A stretch of 64,000 nucleotides of DNA, taken from assembly GCA_947471745.1 (NCBI GenBank), contig CANJKZ010000910.1, forward strand, positions 1,828,501-1,892,500, written 5' to 3'. This document shows, in pieces, positions 52,464 through 63,215 of the stretch. Each line of letters begins with the position of its first letter. The first letter of the stretch is position 1. The position numbers and the translations under genes are program-made. Source of the DNA: Closterium sp. Naga37s-1 (taxonomy: Eukaryota; Streptophyta; Zygnematophyceae; Desmidiales; Closteriaceae). The notes beneath the pieces are model-generated. The model saw only the letters and a list, made by a program, of their open reading frames with translations. It had not been told where the DNA came from and searched no databases.

Positions 52464-52804
52464 CACCCCCATGGGCTAAGTGTGGGATAGCAAGAACAGC
52501 AAATGGTCACAAAACCAGTCAAGAGAAGAAAGAAAACAAAGCTCAGGGTGGATCTTAAGATCACCACACAGTCCGAGCACAATCAAGCGGCCACAAGGCC
52601 AGTTCACATGCAGTGTTATAACAGCAAAAGCAGTACAATAATCACAATCTAGCAAGTGTAGACATGCAGGGTTTAGGGTGTATCAGAGCACAACAAGTAC
52701 AAGACGAGATCAAGAGACAAGCAAGTGAGGCAGAGTAGGCACAAGGCCAAGAGCCGTGCAGAAACGCTGATGATCACTAGTCCAAAGGGCCTTGGTGAAA
52801 ATAT

Positions 52805-53329
52805 TGTTGAGAATATGTTTGTATGCTTTTATTATAAGTGCACTGTTCGAAGTGTGCTTACAGGGGCTCGCCACAGCGAGGGATTTGAACCTGGTAGCGA
52901 GTCAACGGGCCGCAACCGAACACAGCGGTTGCGACCCGCGTGGCAGCTCAAGAGTCGAATCGACAGCAGGAGTCATCGTCTACAGTACGCGAAACTGACC
53001 TGTGGGGCGCGGCAGGATACCGCGCCCTTGCCGAAGCTGAAAAGTCTCGCCAGCGCGACTGTAACAAGGCAACCCAAGCGACGCAGCGCAACTGTTATAC
53101 AGTTGCGCCTTGGTAACTGTTTGCCCTATGCGTTTGCTATATAACAGAATGTAATGCCTTGCTCATATTACACAATTCTCAAGCTTGTGTCCGGCCTACC
53201 CTCGGCCGCTGCTTTGGCACCACGTTACAAGCCAGGAGAGCTACCTCTGAGTGACCAATAGCCCCGCCGTAGGGACGTCGTTAATTCCTAGAGCTTCCGC
53301 TGCGCTCTAGCGACTTCTTATTTCCAACA
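52805..53329. repeat. Solo LTR of another family, TSD AATAT
   Basis: 525 bp starting TGTTGAGAATATG and ending TTCCAACA, flanked by AATAT (52800-52804 and 53330-53334). Removing it restores the Cop RNase H end (GTGAAAATATCAGCAG). It contains a TATATAA box (about 53138). No coding capacity, so it is a solo LTR or very small element; orientation unknown. Confidence 0.75.
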
Positions 53330-53384
53330 AATATCAGCAGTGTTGCCCTTGGAGAACACATAGGAAAGGCGAACCTGGCCACGC

Positions 53385-53515
53385 TGTCAAACTAACGAAC
53401 GAGAATGAATGAACTATGAAAGAATTGGGTACAAGTACTAACCCTAATTAGGTTGTACCCCTTATGGGCTACCCCACTATAGCCTACACAAAGTAAGCAA
53501 TATGACATTTTGACA
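53385..53515 (-). repeat. 3' LTR of Cop-7
   Basis: 131 bp; inverted repeat GGGTACAA (53427-53434) and TTGTACCC (53453-53460). Confidence 0.9.
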
Positions 53516-53740
53516 CACCCCCATAAGCAAAGTGGGGGAGAACAAGTGGTCATAAGACCAGTCAAGAAAAGCAAAGCAAGCTCAGGGTGGATCACGAAGT
53601 CACCACACATTCCGAGCACAAGCAAAGGCCACAAGGCCAGTTCACATGCAGAGTTATATAAAAGAGAACAAACAGTACAGTGATCATACCATAGCAACTG
53701 TAAGCATGCAGGTATATATATAGATCACAGTACAAGCAAA
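53516..53740 (-). promoter_or_regulatory. Conserved 3' untranslated block of Cop-7
   Basis: Minus-strand copy of the Cop 3' block, with GACCA/TGGTC arms at about 53547-53563, GGCC arms at about 53625-53640, and the CATGCAGGTATATATATAG block at about 53704. Confidence 0.55.
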
Positions 53741-55800
53741 GTCACGCGATGAGCAAGTGAGGCAAAGTAGGCACAAGGCCTTAAATAGTACAGAAACGCT
53801 GATGATCACCAGATTGAAGTGCCTTGGTGAATATATCAGCAGTGTTGGCCCTAGTGGCCACGTAAGCAAGACGAAGTTGACCACGCTGCTGCAACTCTCG
53901 AGCAAGGAAGTAACGCAGAGCGATGTGCTTCGTTCTGTGCTCCAGTCTGTGCTCCTGACACAAGGCAATCATGGCCTTGTTTTCTACGTACAGAACTGGA
54001 GAAGAACGAGGACGCTCTCCCAAGACGGTGAGGAGGTAGGTGAGCCAGCGTAAATCCTGTGCAGCTATGGCCCCTGCGTAGATCTCAGCCTCACAACTAG
54101 ATCTGAGAACAGAAGACGAGCGGGTAGACCGCCAAGAAACAGAGCCAGAGCCAAGGCTGAAGGTGTAACCCTGTGACGACTGCTACGTAGCCAAGTCGTC
54201 AACCCAAGAAGCGTCTGCGTGACCAGTGAGGACAACTGGACCCCGTCCTCCAAGCACGAGCCCCATGCCCGATGTACTGCACAAGTAGCGCAACACCCTC
54301 TTAGCGGCCTCCCACTGCTCTGGTCGGTGTCGCCCGGGCGCAACGTACCATGCCAGGATGCTAAGAGGGTAGGCAAGGTCAGGTCGAGTGCAAGTCATCA
54401 GGTACATGAGGCAGCCCACAAGCTCTGGATACAGGCCACTCGGCTCTACGAACTCGTCCAAAGGTGGAGCTAAGAGCGAGTGACCGGGAGGCAGAGGAGT
54501 GGACTGTGGTGAGGAGTACCGGAAGCCGAAGTGCTGAAGGACCTGGTGCACCATGTGACTGAGTCAGGGTGATGGTGCGCCGAGCTCTGTCCCGGGTGAT
54601 CTGCAAGCCAAGATAGCTGCGCAGTTCACCCAGGTCAGTGCAGCTGTGTCTCTTCTGCAGCTCCGACTTCACAAGGGTCAGTGCCTCAGTGTCAGCAGTG
54701 GCAAAGACCAAGTCGTCGACGTACACGAGGACGTAGAATGGCGGCAGCGAAGTGTCAGTGCGTAGAAACAGCGATGGGTCAGCAGTAGAAGGAGCAAACC
54801 CAAGAGCCGCAAGCGTCGTCCTCAGTGTGTCGTGCCACTCGCGAGGCGCCTGGCGGAGACCGTAGACTGGCCGCCGGAGGCTCCACTTGGTGCCTGCAGG
54901 AAACGACCCAGTGAAGCCAGGTGGGCGCCGTAGCAAGATCTCCTCGTGTAGGCTGCCCTGTAAGAGAAGTCATCTTTGAGGTAGGGGAGAAGGTCTGGAA
55001 GAAGTCAACTCCCTATCGCTGATTGAAGCCTCGTGCAACGTAACGAGCCTTGAAGGCAGGCGGAGAACACGGCGGCCGCTTCACCCTGAAAATCCACATG
55101 CCATCGACTATGTTCGCCCAAGAAGGGGGAACTAAGTTGACGTAGGTGCCTGTGGACTTCCAGGATGCGATCTGTGCGTCCATGGCTGTCTCCCACTGAG
55201 AGGAGTAGGTACCCGTAATCGCCTCTGCGTAAGAGCGTGGGGTCGGAATGTCTGGTGCATCCGGGTCTCCCTCAGGTGCAATCACCATGGACACGAGATG
55301 AGGTATAGCAGCTGCAAAACACTCAAAGTCCTCCTGCCTGTCCTCAAGGACGTTCGTGCCAAGAGCACACTCACCCCCGACGGACGGAGGACAGTCAGAC
55401 TCAGACTCAGCAACAAGACTAGCGGCGTAGTCGAGACGACAGGTGGCAGCAAAGTCAACAAGCTTAGCAACTAGGGCAAACACAGCAGTAGACTCAAATG
55501 AAGGGTCAGTGACAATAGTGGCTAGAAGACGAGGGACAGTAGGACTGGCTGCACGAACTAAGTCAGACTCAGGGTTCGGACCGCCAGCAAGAGAGGACGC
55601 AGGAGGAGACGGCAGGGGGACACGCTGTGGAAGAGAGGAAGGACGAAGTGCCATATGGTGCATGCCGGGGATAGGAGGAGTACGCTGACGAGGAACACGA
55701 CGACCATTGCGAATGGCGCGAACAGGCGAGGTAGGACGAGACACAGGCTCACGACACTCTGTAAGACCTCCGGTCTGCTCAGTCTAAGGAGAAGGAGCAG
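53741..55800 (-). pseudogene. Cop-7 RT and RNase H
   Basis: From high to low coordinates: pre-RT region (LVAKLVDFAATCRLDYAASL), FKARYVARGFNQR, and TAG for CAG at about 55012-55014. A deletion of about 75 bp after SKMTS removes the RT segment before LQGSLHEE (junction about 54960). YVDD is present (about 54710-54726). A 2-base loss lies near 54553, and TAG at about 54184-54186 stands where sisters have CAG. RNase H motifs are present (YVENKAMIALC). Confidence 0.85.
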
Positions 55801-56262
55801 GCAGTGGGGAGGCTGGCTGTAACGGCGGCTTCGACTGGTGAGGCGGTGGACACAGTAAGGGAGGAGTAAGGCTAGTAGAAGACAGGAGACCAAGAACTTG
55901 CTGAAGCAGGGGAACAAAGTACGGACGCGGCAATTCAGTGTCTCCAGAACCAGCACCAATAGCAAAAGTACCCCCAGGGCCAGCGCCTCCAGATCCAGTG
56001 TCTCCAGCTCCAGGGTCCCCAGCTCCAACGCCTGCAGCACCACCAGCTCTAGCAGCTCCAGTACCTCCAGTACGAGCACCTCCAGGACCAGCGGCTCCAG
56101 CTCCAGTGCCTCCAGCTCCAACTCCTGCAACACCACCAGCTCCAGCAGCAACAGTACCTCCAGTACGAGCACCTCCCGGACCAGCGGCTCCAGTACCTCC
56201 GGCAGCTCCAGCTCCACTGCCTCCAGCTCCAACTCCTACAATACCTCCAGCTCCAACAGGCC
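55801..56262 (-). pseudogene. Cop-7 linker, RT-side half
   Basis: Gly/Ala/Val-rich tract on the minus strand (GAGGTGAGAAGP-type). Cop-8 is inserted in this linker. Confidence 0.7.
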
Positions 56263-56267
56263 CATTA

Positions 56268-57095
56268 TGTTGGTGCAACCCTACGGTTTGCACTCGGCTT
56301 GTTGTCCGTGTGCGTGCATGTGTGTGTGTATAGAATGGTATGAGGGCATGGGATAATATATATTTCATGCTTATAATTGTGTGTGAATGTCGAGTCATGA
56401 TGTCGAGTGTGTGTGTCGAGTCAATAGCGAGTTATCGCTGGACGCGTGTTACGCGGTCGTTTGTGTCTCGCGCGCGGTTTCTATTTTGTCGTGCGCGGTT
56501 TCTATTTTGTCCTGTGTCGAACGTTCGGCGTATCGCAGGTGTGTGCAGCAGACCCATCAAGAACTCAAGGATGAGTTTGTGATGAAGGACCCAAGCCTTG
56601 GTTGCAAGCTTCAAGTGATTTCGAAGCTCGCCAAAAGGGTACACCTCAAGATATTGAAAATAGTTACATTACAATGTGTAGTGTAACATTTCACTTGGTG
56701 TAGGCCCTAGTGAAGGGTAGTTTCGAGACCCTTCGTGGTTGGGGACAGTGTGGCACTGTTCCACATCACTGTACCTCGGCTCTTGGGGTTTGTAGGAGCT
56801 GGGAGTCATTCCCAACTCGTAACCCTCCTAACTCTTCCTATTGTGTGTTCTAAGACTATAGTGGCTGCCATAGTGCCGTTCGTTCAAACCGACACTGTGT
56901 CGTCAATACGTGGTGAAATCGTGCGATCTAAATTGCCTATTGTAGGCGACATTAAGACGCTCTAGATCCAAGTTGAATCAGGTCATTTGAAGTTGTGACC
57001 AGAACGTTATGAACGTTTAAAGCCGCTGTGCAGAAATCCGACTGTGCACTCTATCCTTCGTTTTAGGCACATTCAAGCCTACTGTGACTATAACA
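56268..57095 (+). repeat. 5' LTR of Cop-8
   Basis: TGTTGGTGCAACCC to GACTATAACA. TGTGTGT-rich near its start and an internal tandem TTTCTATTTTGTC (about 56478-56512). Confidence 0.95.
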
Positions 57096-57097
57096 AG

Positions 57098-57111
57098 TGG
57101 TATCAGAGCCC
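57098..57111 (+). other. Primer-binding site of Cop-8
   Basis: TGGTATCAGAGCCC, exact initiator tRNA-Met type, two bases after the LTR. Confidence 0.95.
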
Positions 57112-57129
57112 CTTGGAGCAGTTTCGACA

Positions 57130-60100
57130 ATGTCTGGACCTGAGGAAAGGGGTGGCAGAGGTGCTGGTGGCAGTGGAGAAGCTCAAGCTCAAGGCCAACC
57201 CCGTGATTCAGCCATGGCGTCCATGCAACCAAGTCTTGGCCCACCTAGGGATGAGCCTAGGGTGTTTGGGCTTGACAAGTTCAACGGTGACAACTTTGCT
57301 GAATGGTCCTTCAAGATGGAGAACATCTTTGACCACTATGACCTGCTGGAGGTGATGGAAGGAACGGAGAAGCGCCCCGAGAACGACCCGGAGAAGAGCC
57401 CGTGGGTGCGGAAGAGCGCACAAGGCTATCTCTTACTTGGGCAAGCGTTGGGGAGCAGTCAGATCCGTCACATCAAGCCATTCCAGCGTGAACCAGAGAA
57501 AGGACCAAAGGCATGGGCTGCTCTCAAGGGTGTACATGCTCCTGCAACAGCGGCGGTAGCGGTGGTGTTGGAACGGCAAATGGCGGCACTACGAATTGAA
57601 GAAGACGAAGCGGTTGAAGAAGGGGTGCAGAAATTCTTCGACTTGTTGACGCGGCTTGAGGGAGCTGATTTGAACTACAGTGAGCTCCAAAAGAAGACCA
57701 AGTTGCTGGCCTTACTCCCAGAGTCATGGTCCTCGCTCATCATCAACCTTAATCGCGACTTGCCCCGCCTCTCGCTTGAAGACGTGAAGCGAGCTATCCT
57801 TCAAGAGGATTTCCGCCGCCGTGAGTTGGCGAGTGCGGATGGCGCTGGGGCAGCGAGCATCGGCCGTGGATATGGTCGAGGAAGAGGCAGAGGACGAGGG
57901 GGAGGAAGGTTTGGTGGCAGCAACTTCGGCGGAGGCCGCAGGAGTGGCGGTTACGGCAGCGACGACAAGAGCTACGGACGCGGTCGCGGCCGATTCGACG
58001 GCGAGTGTCACTATTGCCACAAGAGCGGACACATGTGGCGCGACTGCTACAAACTCCCTGATGGTTGGACCCCTGCTCAAGGCCAAGAGGGTAGAGGAGC
58101 AGGAGGAGGGAGAGGACGAGGCCGTGGAGGCCGTGGCGGTCGCGGTGGCGGAGCTGCAAACATGAAGAGCGGAGACAACGACAAGGACCCGAGCGACGAT
58201 CGATACCCGGGTCTATTCTACTTCGTGTCGACGCAAGTACCGGCTGGTCCAGAGAAGGATGAAGGCTTTGAGGAGCCAGCAGCTGTGGGGAAGGTGACCC
58301 TACACCCCCTGGACTATTGGGTGATTGATAGTGGCGCTACCTATAGCATGACACCTCGCCCGGACTTGCTCACCGAACTCGAGCCGTCACCGGTGAAGCA
58401 TGTCACATCGGCTTTGGGGCAGCGAGCAGAGGTGAAAGGCATGGGCAAGGCCATGTTCAAGGGTGCTGATGGGAAGATGGTGGGCCTCAAGAACGTGCTT
58501 TGGGTGCCCAGCCTTGCTGCAAACCTGATTTCCGTGTGGCGGTTGGCAAAGGCCGGCATGGACACGAACTCGAAGGGAGCCAAGACCTACACCGCAAGGC
58601 TTGGCGATCGAATTCTTTGGGACCTTCATGAGGACAGGGATGTCTACAACGAGATGTGGCAGATCCCAGTGGTCCCTATGCCTAAGGAGAGGCAAGTGGC
58701 AGCAAGCATCAGCACCAAGGATGGAGCGGTCGGTAGCGACGATGGCGCGAACGGTCGCGCTAAGGAGAATGAGCTCAAGAAGAGCAAACCTGGAGGGACC
58801 AGCAAGTTCAGTGAACCTCAGGAGAGTGGTGCAGCAACCAAGGAGCAGCAAAAGGGTGAGGAGAACCCAGAGGCAGCAGCGGAGGAGGACTACGGAGAGA
58901 GTATGTGGGGCGCTATTGCGAGCGCGGCATTCTCCAATCCAACTTCGGCTACGGGGGAGTGTGATTGGCTCACCTTGCATCGGCGCATGGGGCATGTGGC
59001 CCTGCCCATCTTGCAGCAGCTAGTGAAGAATGAGATGGTTGCTGGCATACGTGTGAAGGGGGAGCCCGATGAGGTGCTTGGCTGCCCGACGTGCATTCAA
59101 GCCAAGTTCACCCGGTTTCCGTTCCCTAGTTCGGAGGCAACGGCAAAGGCACCGCTTGATGAGGTGGTGATGGACGTGGTGGGCCCCCTGAAGCTTGGAG
59201 CTGCTGGAGCTGAGTATTTTCTCACCATTGTCGACGTCTACACCCGCATGACTTGGGTGTACGTGCTGGCCAAGAAGAGCGACGTGGCTGAAACGTTGAA
59301 GACGGATTGGTTCCCGATGGTGGAGCGGCAACAAGACCGTCTAGTCAAGTCAATCCGCACCGATCGAGGGGGAGAGTTCCTGAGCAAGGAGTTTGGGTTG
59401 TGGCTGAAGAAGAATGGTATTCGGCACTCTCTCACCATGCCATACTCCCCTGCAATGAACGGCATCGCCGAGCGAGCGAACCGCACAATCACGGAGGCGG
59501 CACGCGGGTTGCTCATTGAAGCCGGGCTACCCGACTATTTCTGGCCTGATGCGGTGCGGAGCGCGTGTGTGGCCAAGAACAGAGCCTTGACTCATGTGGG
59601 AGCAGACAAATGGGTGCCCTATGTGGAGTGGCTAGGAAGGAAGCCAAAGGTGGATATGCTTCGGGTGTTCGGGTGCATGTGCATGGCGCTCGTGCCTAAG
59701 CATCTTCGGCACAACAAGCTTGGTGCCAAGGCGGTGTGGGCCGTGCACTTGGGCATGGCTCAAAACAGCAAGGGATGGCTTCTTTGGGACCCATTCACCA
59801 AGAAGTTCTTGGTGAGCAGGGACTGCAAGTTCATGGAGAACTTCATGTACAAGGATTGGAAGGCGGAGAATGAGGCGAAGATAGGCGTGCGGTTTGGGGA
59901 GGTGAAGAGTTCCGGTTTGGAGCATGTGGAGCTGCCTTTGGAGCTGAGCAGCGGCAGCACAACCACAAGGCAATCCTCCCTTGTGAATGGGGGAGAGGAG
60001 GCCAATGATGCAGAGGAAGAAGAGGAGGAGGTGCAGCAAGTGAGCGAGCGTGCACCGTCACTCCCTTCCCGTACTACGAGTGCTCCACGGATTCGAGCCA

Positions 60101-61899
60101 CACCGCAGCAACGCCAAGGCCTTCAAGTCCCTGCAGCTGAGGAGGAAGGAAGGGGGAAGAGGAGAGTTCAACCCCCTAATAGGCTGACCTATGATGCGCC
60201 GGGAAAGCAGGGCAAGACAGCCCTGGCCGCAGCGGCAATGATGGTCGGAGACGACGAGGAGAGTGACTACGAGGAGTGTGCCTTCGCGTTCTTCTCTCCG
60301 GTGGAGATGCCGGGAGAACCAGCAACTCTCAAGGAGGCTTTGGAGAGTAGTGATGCTGAGGAGTGGAAGAAGGCCATGGAGAGTGAGCTGAAGAGCATTG
60401 AGGAGAATGACACGTTTGAATTGGTGGAGCTACCGGAGGGGCGTACGGCGATAACGTCCAAGTGGCTCTTCAAAATCAAGTCGGATGCCGACGGCAAGAT
60501 CGAGTGCTACAAGTCTAGGCTTGTAGCCAAGGGGTACCAGCAGAAGGAGAAGGTGGACTTCAAGGAGCTGTTTGCCCCTGTGGTGAAGCCGACGACGCTG
60601 CGAACCCTATTCGCGGGAGCCGCCATCAAAGGATGGGTAGTAAAGCAAATGGACATCGTAACGGCATTCCTTAACGGCATCCTTGAGGAGGAGATTTTTA
60701 TGGCGCAGCCAGAGGGGTTTGATGATGGTAGTGGCAGAGTGTGGAAGCTGAAGAAGGCCCTCTATGGGCTGAAGCAGGCCCCTAGGCAATGGTACATGAA
60801 GCTGCGCGAAGTGTTGGAGGGGATCGGCTTCACTCCCTCAACGGCCGATCACTCCTTGTTCATGCTTGGCGAGGGGGAGCAGAGGAGTTTCATGGTGGTT
60901 TATGTGGATGACATCCTCATTTTCTCACCCTCTTCTGACCTTGTGAAGGAGGTGATGCTGAAGCTTCAAGACAAGTTCAAGTGCAAGGCCCTTGGTGACG
61001 TGAGCTTCTACCTTGGGCTCCACATCGAACGAGATGTGGAGAAGCGGTGCATGCGGGTGCATCAACGAAAGTACCTGGAGGCATTGGCTGCCAACTTTGG
61101 GCAGAGTGAAGGCCATGTGGCTACACCCTTTCCCTCTGGGTTCAAGTGTGTGAAGGGACCAGAGGAGGAGAGCGTTGGTGAAGAGGAGAGGCGCCGATTT
61201 CACTCGTTGGTGGGCAGCCTCATGTATGCGGCGGTAAACACCCGACCGGACGTCGCGTTTGCTACCGGGCAGCTGGCTAGGGTTGTGCAATGCGCTAATG
61301 AGGAGCAGGTAGCAGCTGGAATGAGGGTGGCCAAGTATCTTGGCCAAACACCGACCGTTGGGCTGCAATACTCGGCGGCGGCACAGAGGCGCCAAAAGGG
61401 CGCGGATGGTGTTGAACCCTGGCGTTTGTTCCTCACCGCCTACTGGGATGCTTCATATGCATCAGAACCAGAGGACATGACAAGTGTGGGAGGCTTCATA
61501 TGCTGTGTTGGTGGAGGCCCAACTGCTTGGGAGAGCAAGAAGCAGGTTGACCAAGCTTTGAGCTCGGTGGAGTCCGAGTACATGGCACTCTTCCGTGCCG
61601 TACGGGAGATTGTGTGGCAGCGGCGTTTGTTGGCTGAATTGGGGGAGGAGCAGCAAGGACCTACCCCACTGTACTGTGACAGCCAGGGTGCCATTGCTCT
61701 TGCTAAGAACCCTGTGTTGCATGGACTCACGAAGCACATGAGGGTGAAGTGGCATTGGACGAGGAGCATGGTAACCGCGGGTGAAGTTGAGTTGCGCTAC
61801 GTGAAGACCACGGGGCAGCCGGCTGACATGATGACCAAGAGGCTGGTGGAGCAGCAGCATTGGAAGTGTTGCAAGCTGGCTGGGATGGCTCTGAACTGA
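57130..61899 (+). CDS. Cop-8 Gag-Pol polyprotein, intact
   Basis: 1589 residues from the ATG at 57130 (MSGPEERGGRG), the first in frame, to TGA. The frame is also open upstream into the primer site without an ATG. Order: copia Gag (FNGDNFAEWSFKMENIFDHY), Arg/Gly-rich tract, zinc knuckle CHYCHKSGHMWRDC (residues 293-306), and protease DSGA (Asp400). The pre-integrase zinc region has His617 and His622. Integrase catalytic residues are Asp682, Asp745 and Glu781 (35-residue spacing). RT has YVDD at 1258-1261; RNase H has Asp1440, Glu1481 and Asp1517. All are present, so the enzyme set looks functional. It would copy element RNA in virus-like particles and integrate the product in the nucleus. Confidence 0.97.
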   Translation: MSGPEERGGRGAGGSGEAQAQGQPRDSAMASMQPSLGPPRDEPRVFGLDKFNGDNFAEWSFKMENIFDHYDLLEVMEGTEKRPENDPEKSPWVRKSAQGYLLLGQALGSSQIRHIKPFQREPEKGPKAWAALKGVHAPATAAVAVVLERQMAALRIEEDEAVEEGVQKFFDLLTRLEGADLNYSELQKKTKLLALLPESWSSLIINLNRDLPRLSLEDVKRAILQEDFRRRELASADGAGAASIGRGYGRGRGRGRGGGRFGGSNFGGGRRSGGYGSDDKSYGRGRGRFDGECHYCHKSGHMWRDCYKLPDGWTPAQGQEGRGAGGGRGRGRGGRGGRGGGAANMKSGDNDKDPSDDRYPGLFYFVSTQVPAGPEKDEGFEEPAAVGKVTLHPLDYWVIDSGATYSMTPRPDLLTELEPSPVKHVTSALGQRAEVKGMGKAMFKGADGKMVGLKNVLWVPSLAANLISVWRLAKAGMDTNSKGAKTYTARLGDRILWDLHEDRDVYNEMWQIPVVPMPKERQVAASISTKDGAVGSDDGANGRAKENELKKSKPGGTSKFSEPQESGAATKEQQKGEENPEAAAEEDYGESMWGAIASAAFSNPTSATGECDWLTLHRRMGHVALPILQQLVKNEMVAGIRVKGEPDEVLGCPTCIQAKFTRFPFPSSEATAKAPLDEVVMDVVGPLKLGAAGAEYFLTIVDVYTRMTWVYVLAKKSDVAETLKTDWFPMVERQQDRLVKSIRTDRGGEFLSKEFGLWLKKNGIRHSLTMPYSPAMNGIAERANRTITEAARGLLIEAGLPDYFWPDAVRSACVAKNRALTHVGADKWVPYVEWLGRKPKVDMLRVFGCMCMALVPKHLRHNKLGAKAVWAVHLGMAQNSKGWLLWDPFTKKFLVSRDCKFMENFMYKDWKAENEAKIGVRFGEVKSSGLEHVELPLELSSGSTTTRQSSLVNGGEEANDAEEEEEEVQQVSERAPSLPSRTTSAPRIRATPQQRQGLQVPAAEEEGRGKRRVQPPNRLTYDAPGKQGKTALAAAAMMVGDDEESDYEECAFAFFSPVEMPGEPATLKEALESSDAEEWKKAMESELKSIEENDTFELVELPEGRTAITSKWLFKIKSDADGKIECYKSRLVAKGYQQKEKVDFKELFAPVVKPTTLRTLFAGAAIKGWVVKQMDIVTAFLNGILEEEIFMAQPEGFDDGSGRVWKLKKALYGLKQAPRQWYMKLREVLEGIGFTPSTADHSLFMLGEGEQRSFMVVYVDDILIFSPSSDLVKEVMLKLQDKFKCKALGDVSFYLGLHIERDVEKRCMRVHQRKYLEALAANFGQSEGHVATPFPSGFKCVKGPEEESVGEEERRRFHSLVGSLMYAAVNTRPDVAFATGQLARVVQCANEEQVAAGMRVAKYLGQTPTVGLQYSAAAQRRQKGADGVEPWRLFLTAYWDASYASEPEDMTSVGGFICCVGGGPTAWESKKQVDQALSSVESEYMALFRAVREIVWQRRLLAELGEEQQGPTPLYCDSQGAIALAKNPVLHGLTKHMRVKWHWTRSMVTAGEVELRYVKTTGQPADMMTKRLVEQQHWKCCKLAGMALN

Positions 61900-61923
61900 G
61901 AGAGCAACATATCCTAAGGCCAA

Positions 61924-61940
61924 CAATCCGAGGGGGAGTT
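61924..61940 (+). other. Polypurine tract of Cop-8
   Basis: GAGGGGGAG followed by TTTG immediately before the 3' LTR; start site for plus-strand DNA synthesis in this family. Confidence 0.85.
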
Positions 61941-62755
61941 TGTTGGTGCAACCCTACGGTTTGCACTCGGCTTGTTGTCCGTGTGCGTGCATGTGTGTGT
62001 GTATAGAATGGTATGATGGCATGGGATAATATAAATTTATGCTTATAATTGTGTGTGAATGTCGAGTGTGTGTGTCGAGTCAATAGCGAGTTATCGCTAG
62101 ACTCGTGTTACGCGGTCGTTTGTGTCTCGCGCGCGGTTTCTATTTTGTCGTGCGCGGTTTCTATTTTGTCCTGTGTCGAACGTTCGGCGTATCGCAGGTG
62201 TGTGCAGCAGACCCATCAAGAACTCGAGGATGAGTTTGTGATGAAGGACCCAAGCCTTGGTTGCAAGCTTCAAGTGATTTCGAAGCTCGCCAAAAGGGTA
62301 CACCTCAAGATATTGAAAATAGTTACATTACAATGTGTAGTGTAACATTTCACTTGGTGTAGGCCCTAGTGAAGGGTAGTTTCGAGACCCTTCGTGGTTG
62401 GGGACAGTGTGGCACTGTTCCACATCACTGTACCTCGGCTCTTGGGGTTTGTAGGAGCTGGGAGTCATTCCCAACTCGTAACTCTTCCTAACTCTTCCTA
62501 TTGTGTGTTCTAAGACTATAGTGGCTGCCATAGTGCCGTTCGTTCAAACCGACACTGTATCGTCAATACGTGGTGAAATCGTGCGATCTAAATTGCCTAT
62601 TGTAGGCGACATTAAGACGCTCTAGATCCAAGTTGAATCAGGTCATTTGAAGTTGAGACCAGAACGCTATGAACGTTTAAAGCCGCTGTGCAGAAATCCG
62701 ACTGTGCACTCTATCCTTCGTTTTAGGCACATTGGAGCCTACTGTGACTATAACA
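61941..62755 (+). repeat. 3' LTR of Cop-8
   Basis: 815 bp, lacking a TCATGATGTCGAG-type 13-bp segment that the 5' LTR has at about 56393-56406; otherwise only scattered single-base differences. Confidence 0.95.
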
Positions 62756-62760
62756 CATTA

Positions 62761-63215
62761 CCTCTAGGACCAGGAGCTCCAGTGCCTCCAGTGGCATACC
62801 CCCCGGCTCCAGCAGCGCCACTCCGAAGGCGGGTGCGCCGAGCAAACCACTCGCGTAGCTGCGGTGCAGAGAGAGGCTCTCGACGCGACAAGGCACCCGG
62901 AGGACCTCCAGTAGACAAAGTACCCCCAGGCTCAGTACGCTCAGGCTCAGCACCCCCAGGCTCCGCACGCTTAGGCTTAGCACCCCCATGCTCAACACCC
63001 CCAGGCTCCGCACGCTCAGGCTCAGCACCCGCAGGCTCCGCACCCTCAGACTCAGCAACCCCAGGCTCCGTACACGCCGACTCAGTACCCCTAGGCCCCA
63101 CACCCGTTGGCTCAGCACCCGTAGACTCAGCACCCCTAGTAGCACCACCCATAGCAGCACCAGAGTCGACAGCTACCTCGACAGGCTCGACAGGGTCTAC
63201 TTGAGACACACCTGA
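62761..63215 (-). pseudogene. Cop-7 linker, integrase-side half
   Basis: On the minus strand: SQVDPVEPVEVAVDSGAA, then GAEPG-type five-residue repeats, then EPLSAPQLREWFARRTRL (about 62845-62890), the linker copy of the QQLREW motif. Confidence 0.75.

Larger units (their letters stand above)
52332..53384 (-). mobile_element. Cop-6: 3' end of a copia element, minus strand, truncated by Cop-7
   Basis: On the minus strand, the 3' LTR (52332-52463, 132 bp) is preceded by the conserved 3' block and the last RNase H codons (about 52740-52804 and 53330-53384). The fragment stops where the Cop-7 LTR begins at 53385. The rest may lie beyond Cop-7, outside the window. A solo LTR is inserted in it. Confidence 0.8.
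56268..62755 (+). mobile_element. Cop-8: intact Ty1/copia element inside Cop-7, TSD CATTA
   Basis: LTRs at 56268-57095 (828 bp) and 61941-62755 (815 bp) are nearly identical apart from a 13-bp indel near the start. CATTA flanks both sides (56263-56267 and 62756-62760). There is a canonical primer site, a single full-length frame and a polypurine tract. It belongs to a different copia lineage from Cop-1 to Cop-7: long LTRs, no GC-rich leader array, no Gly/Ala integrase-RT linker and a classical zinc knuckle. Confidence 0.97.

Noticed and set aside
52880-52900. GGATTTGAACC resembles a reversed tRNA B box.
   Set aside because: The flanks do not form a T arm or acceptor stem, and no A box follows on the minus strand; it lies inside the solo LTR.
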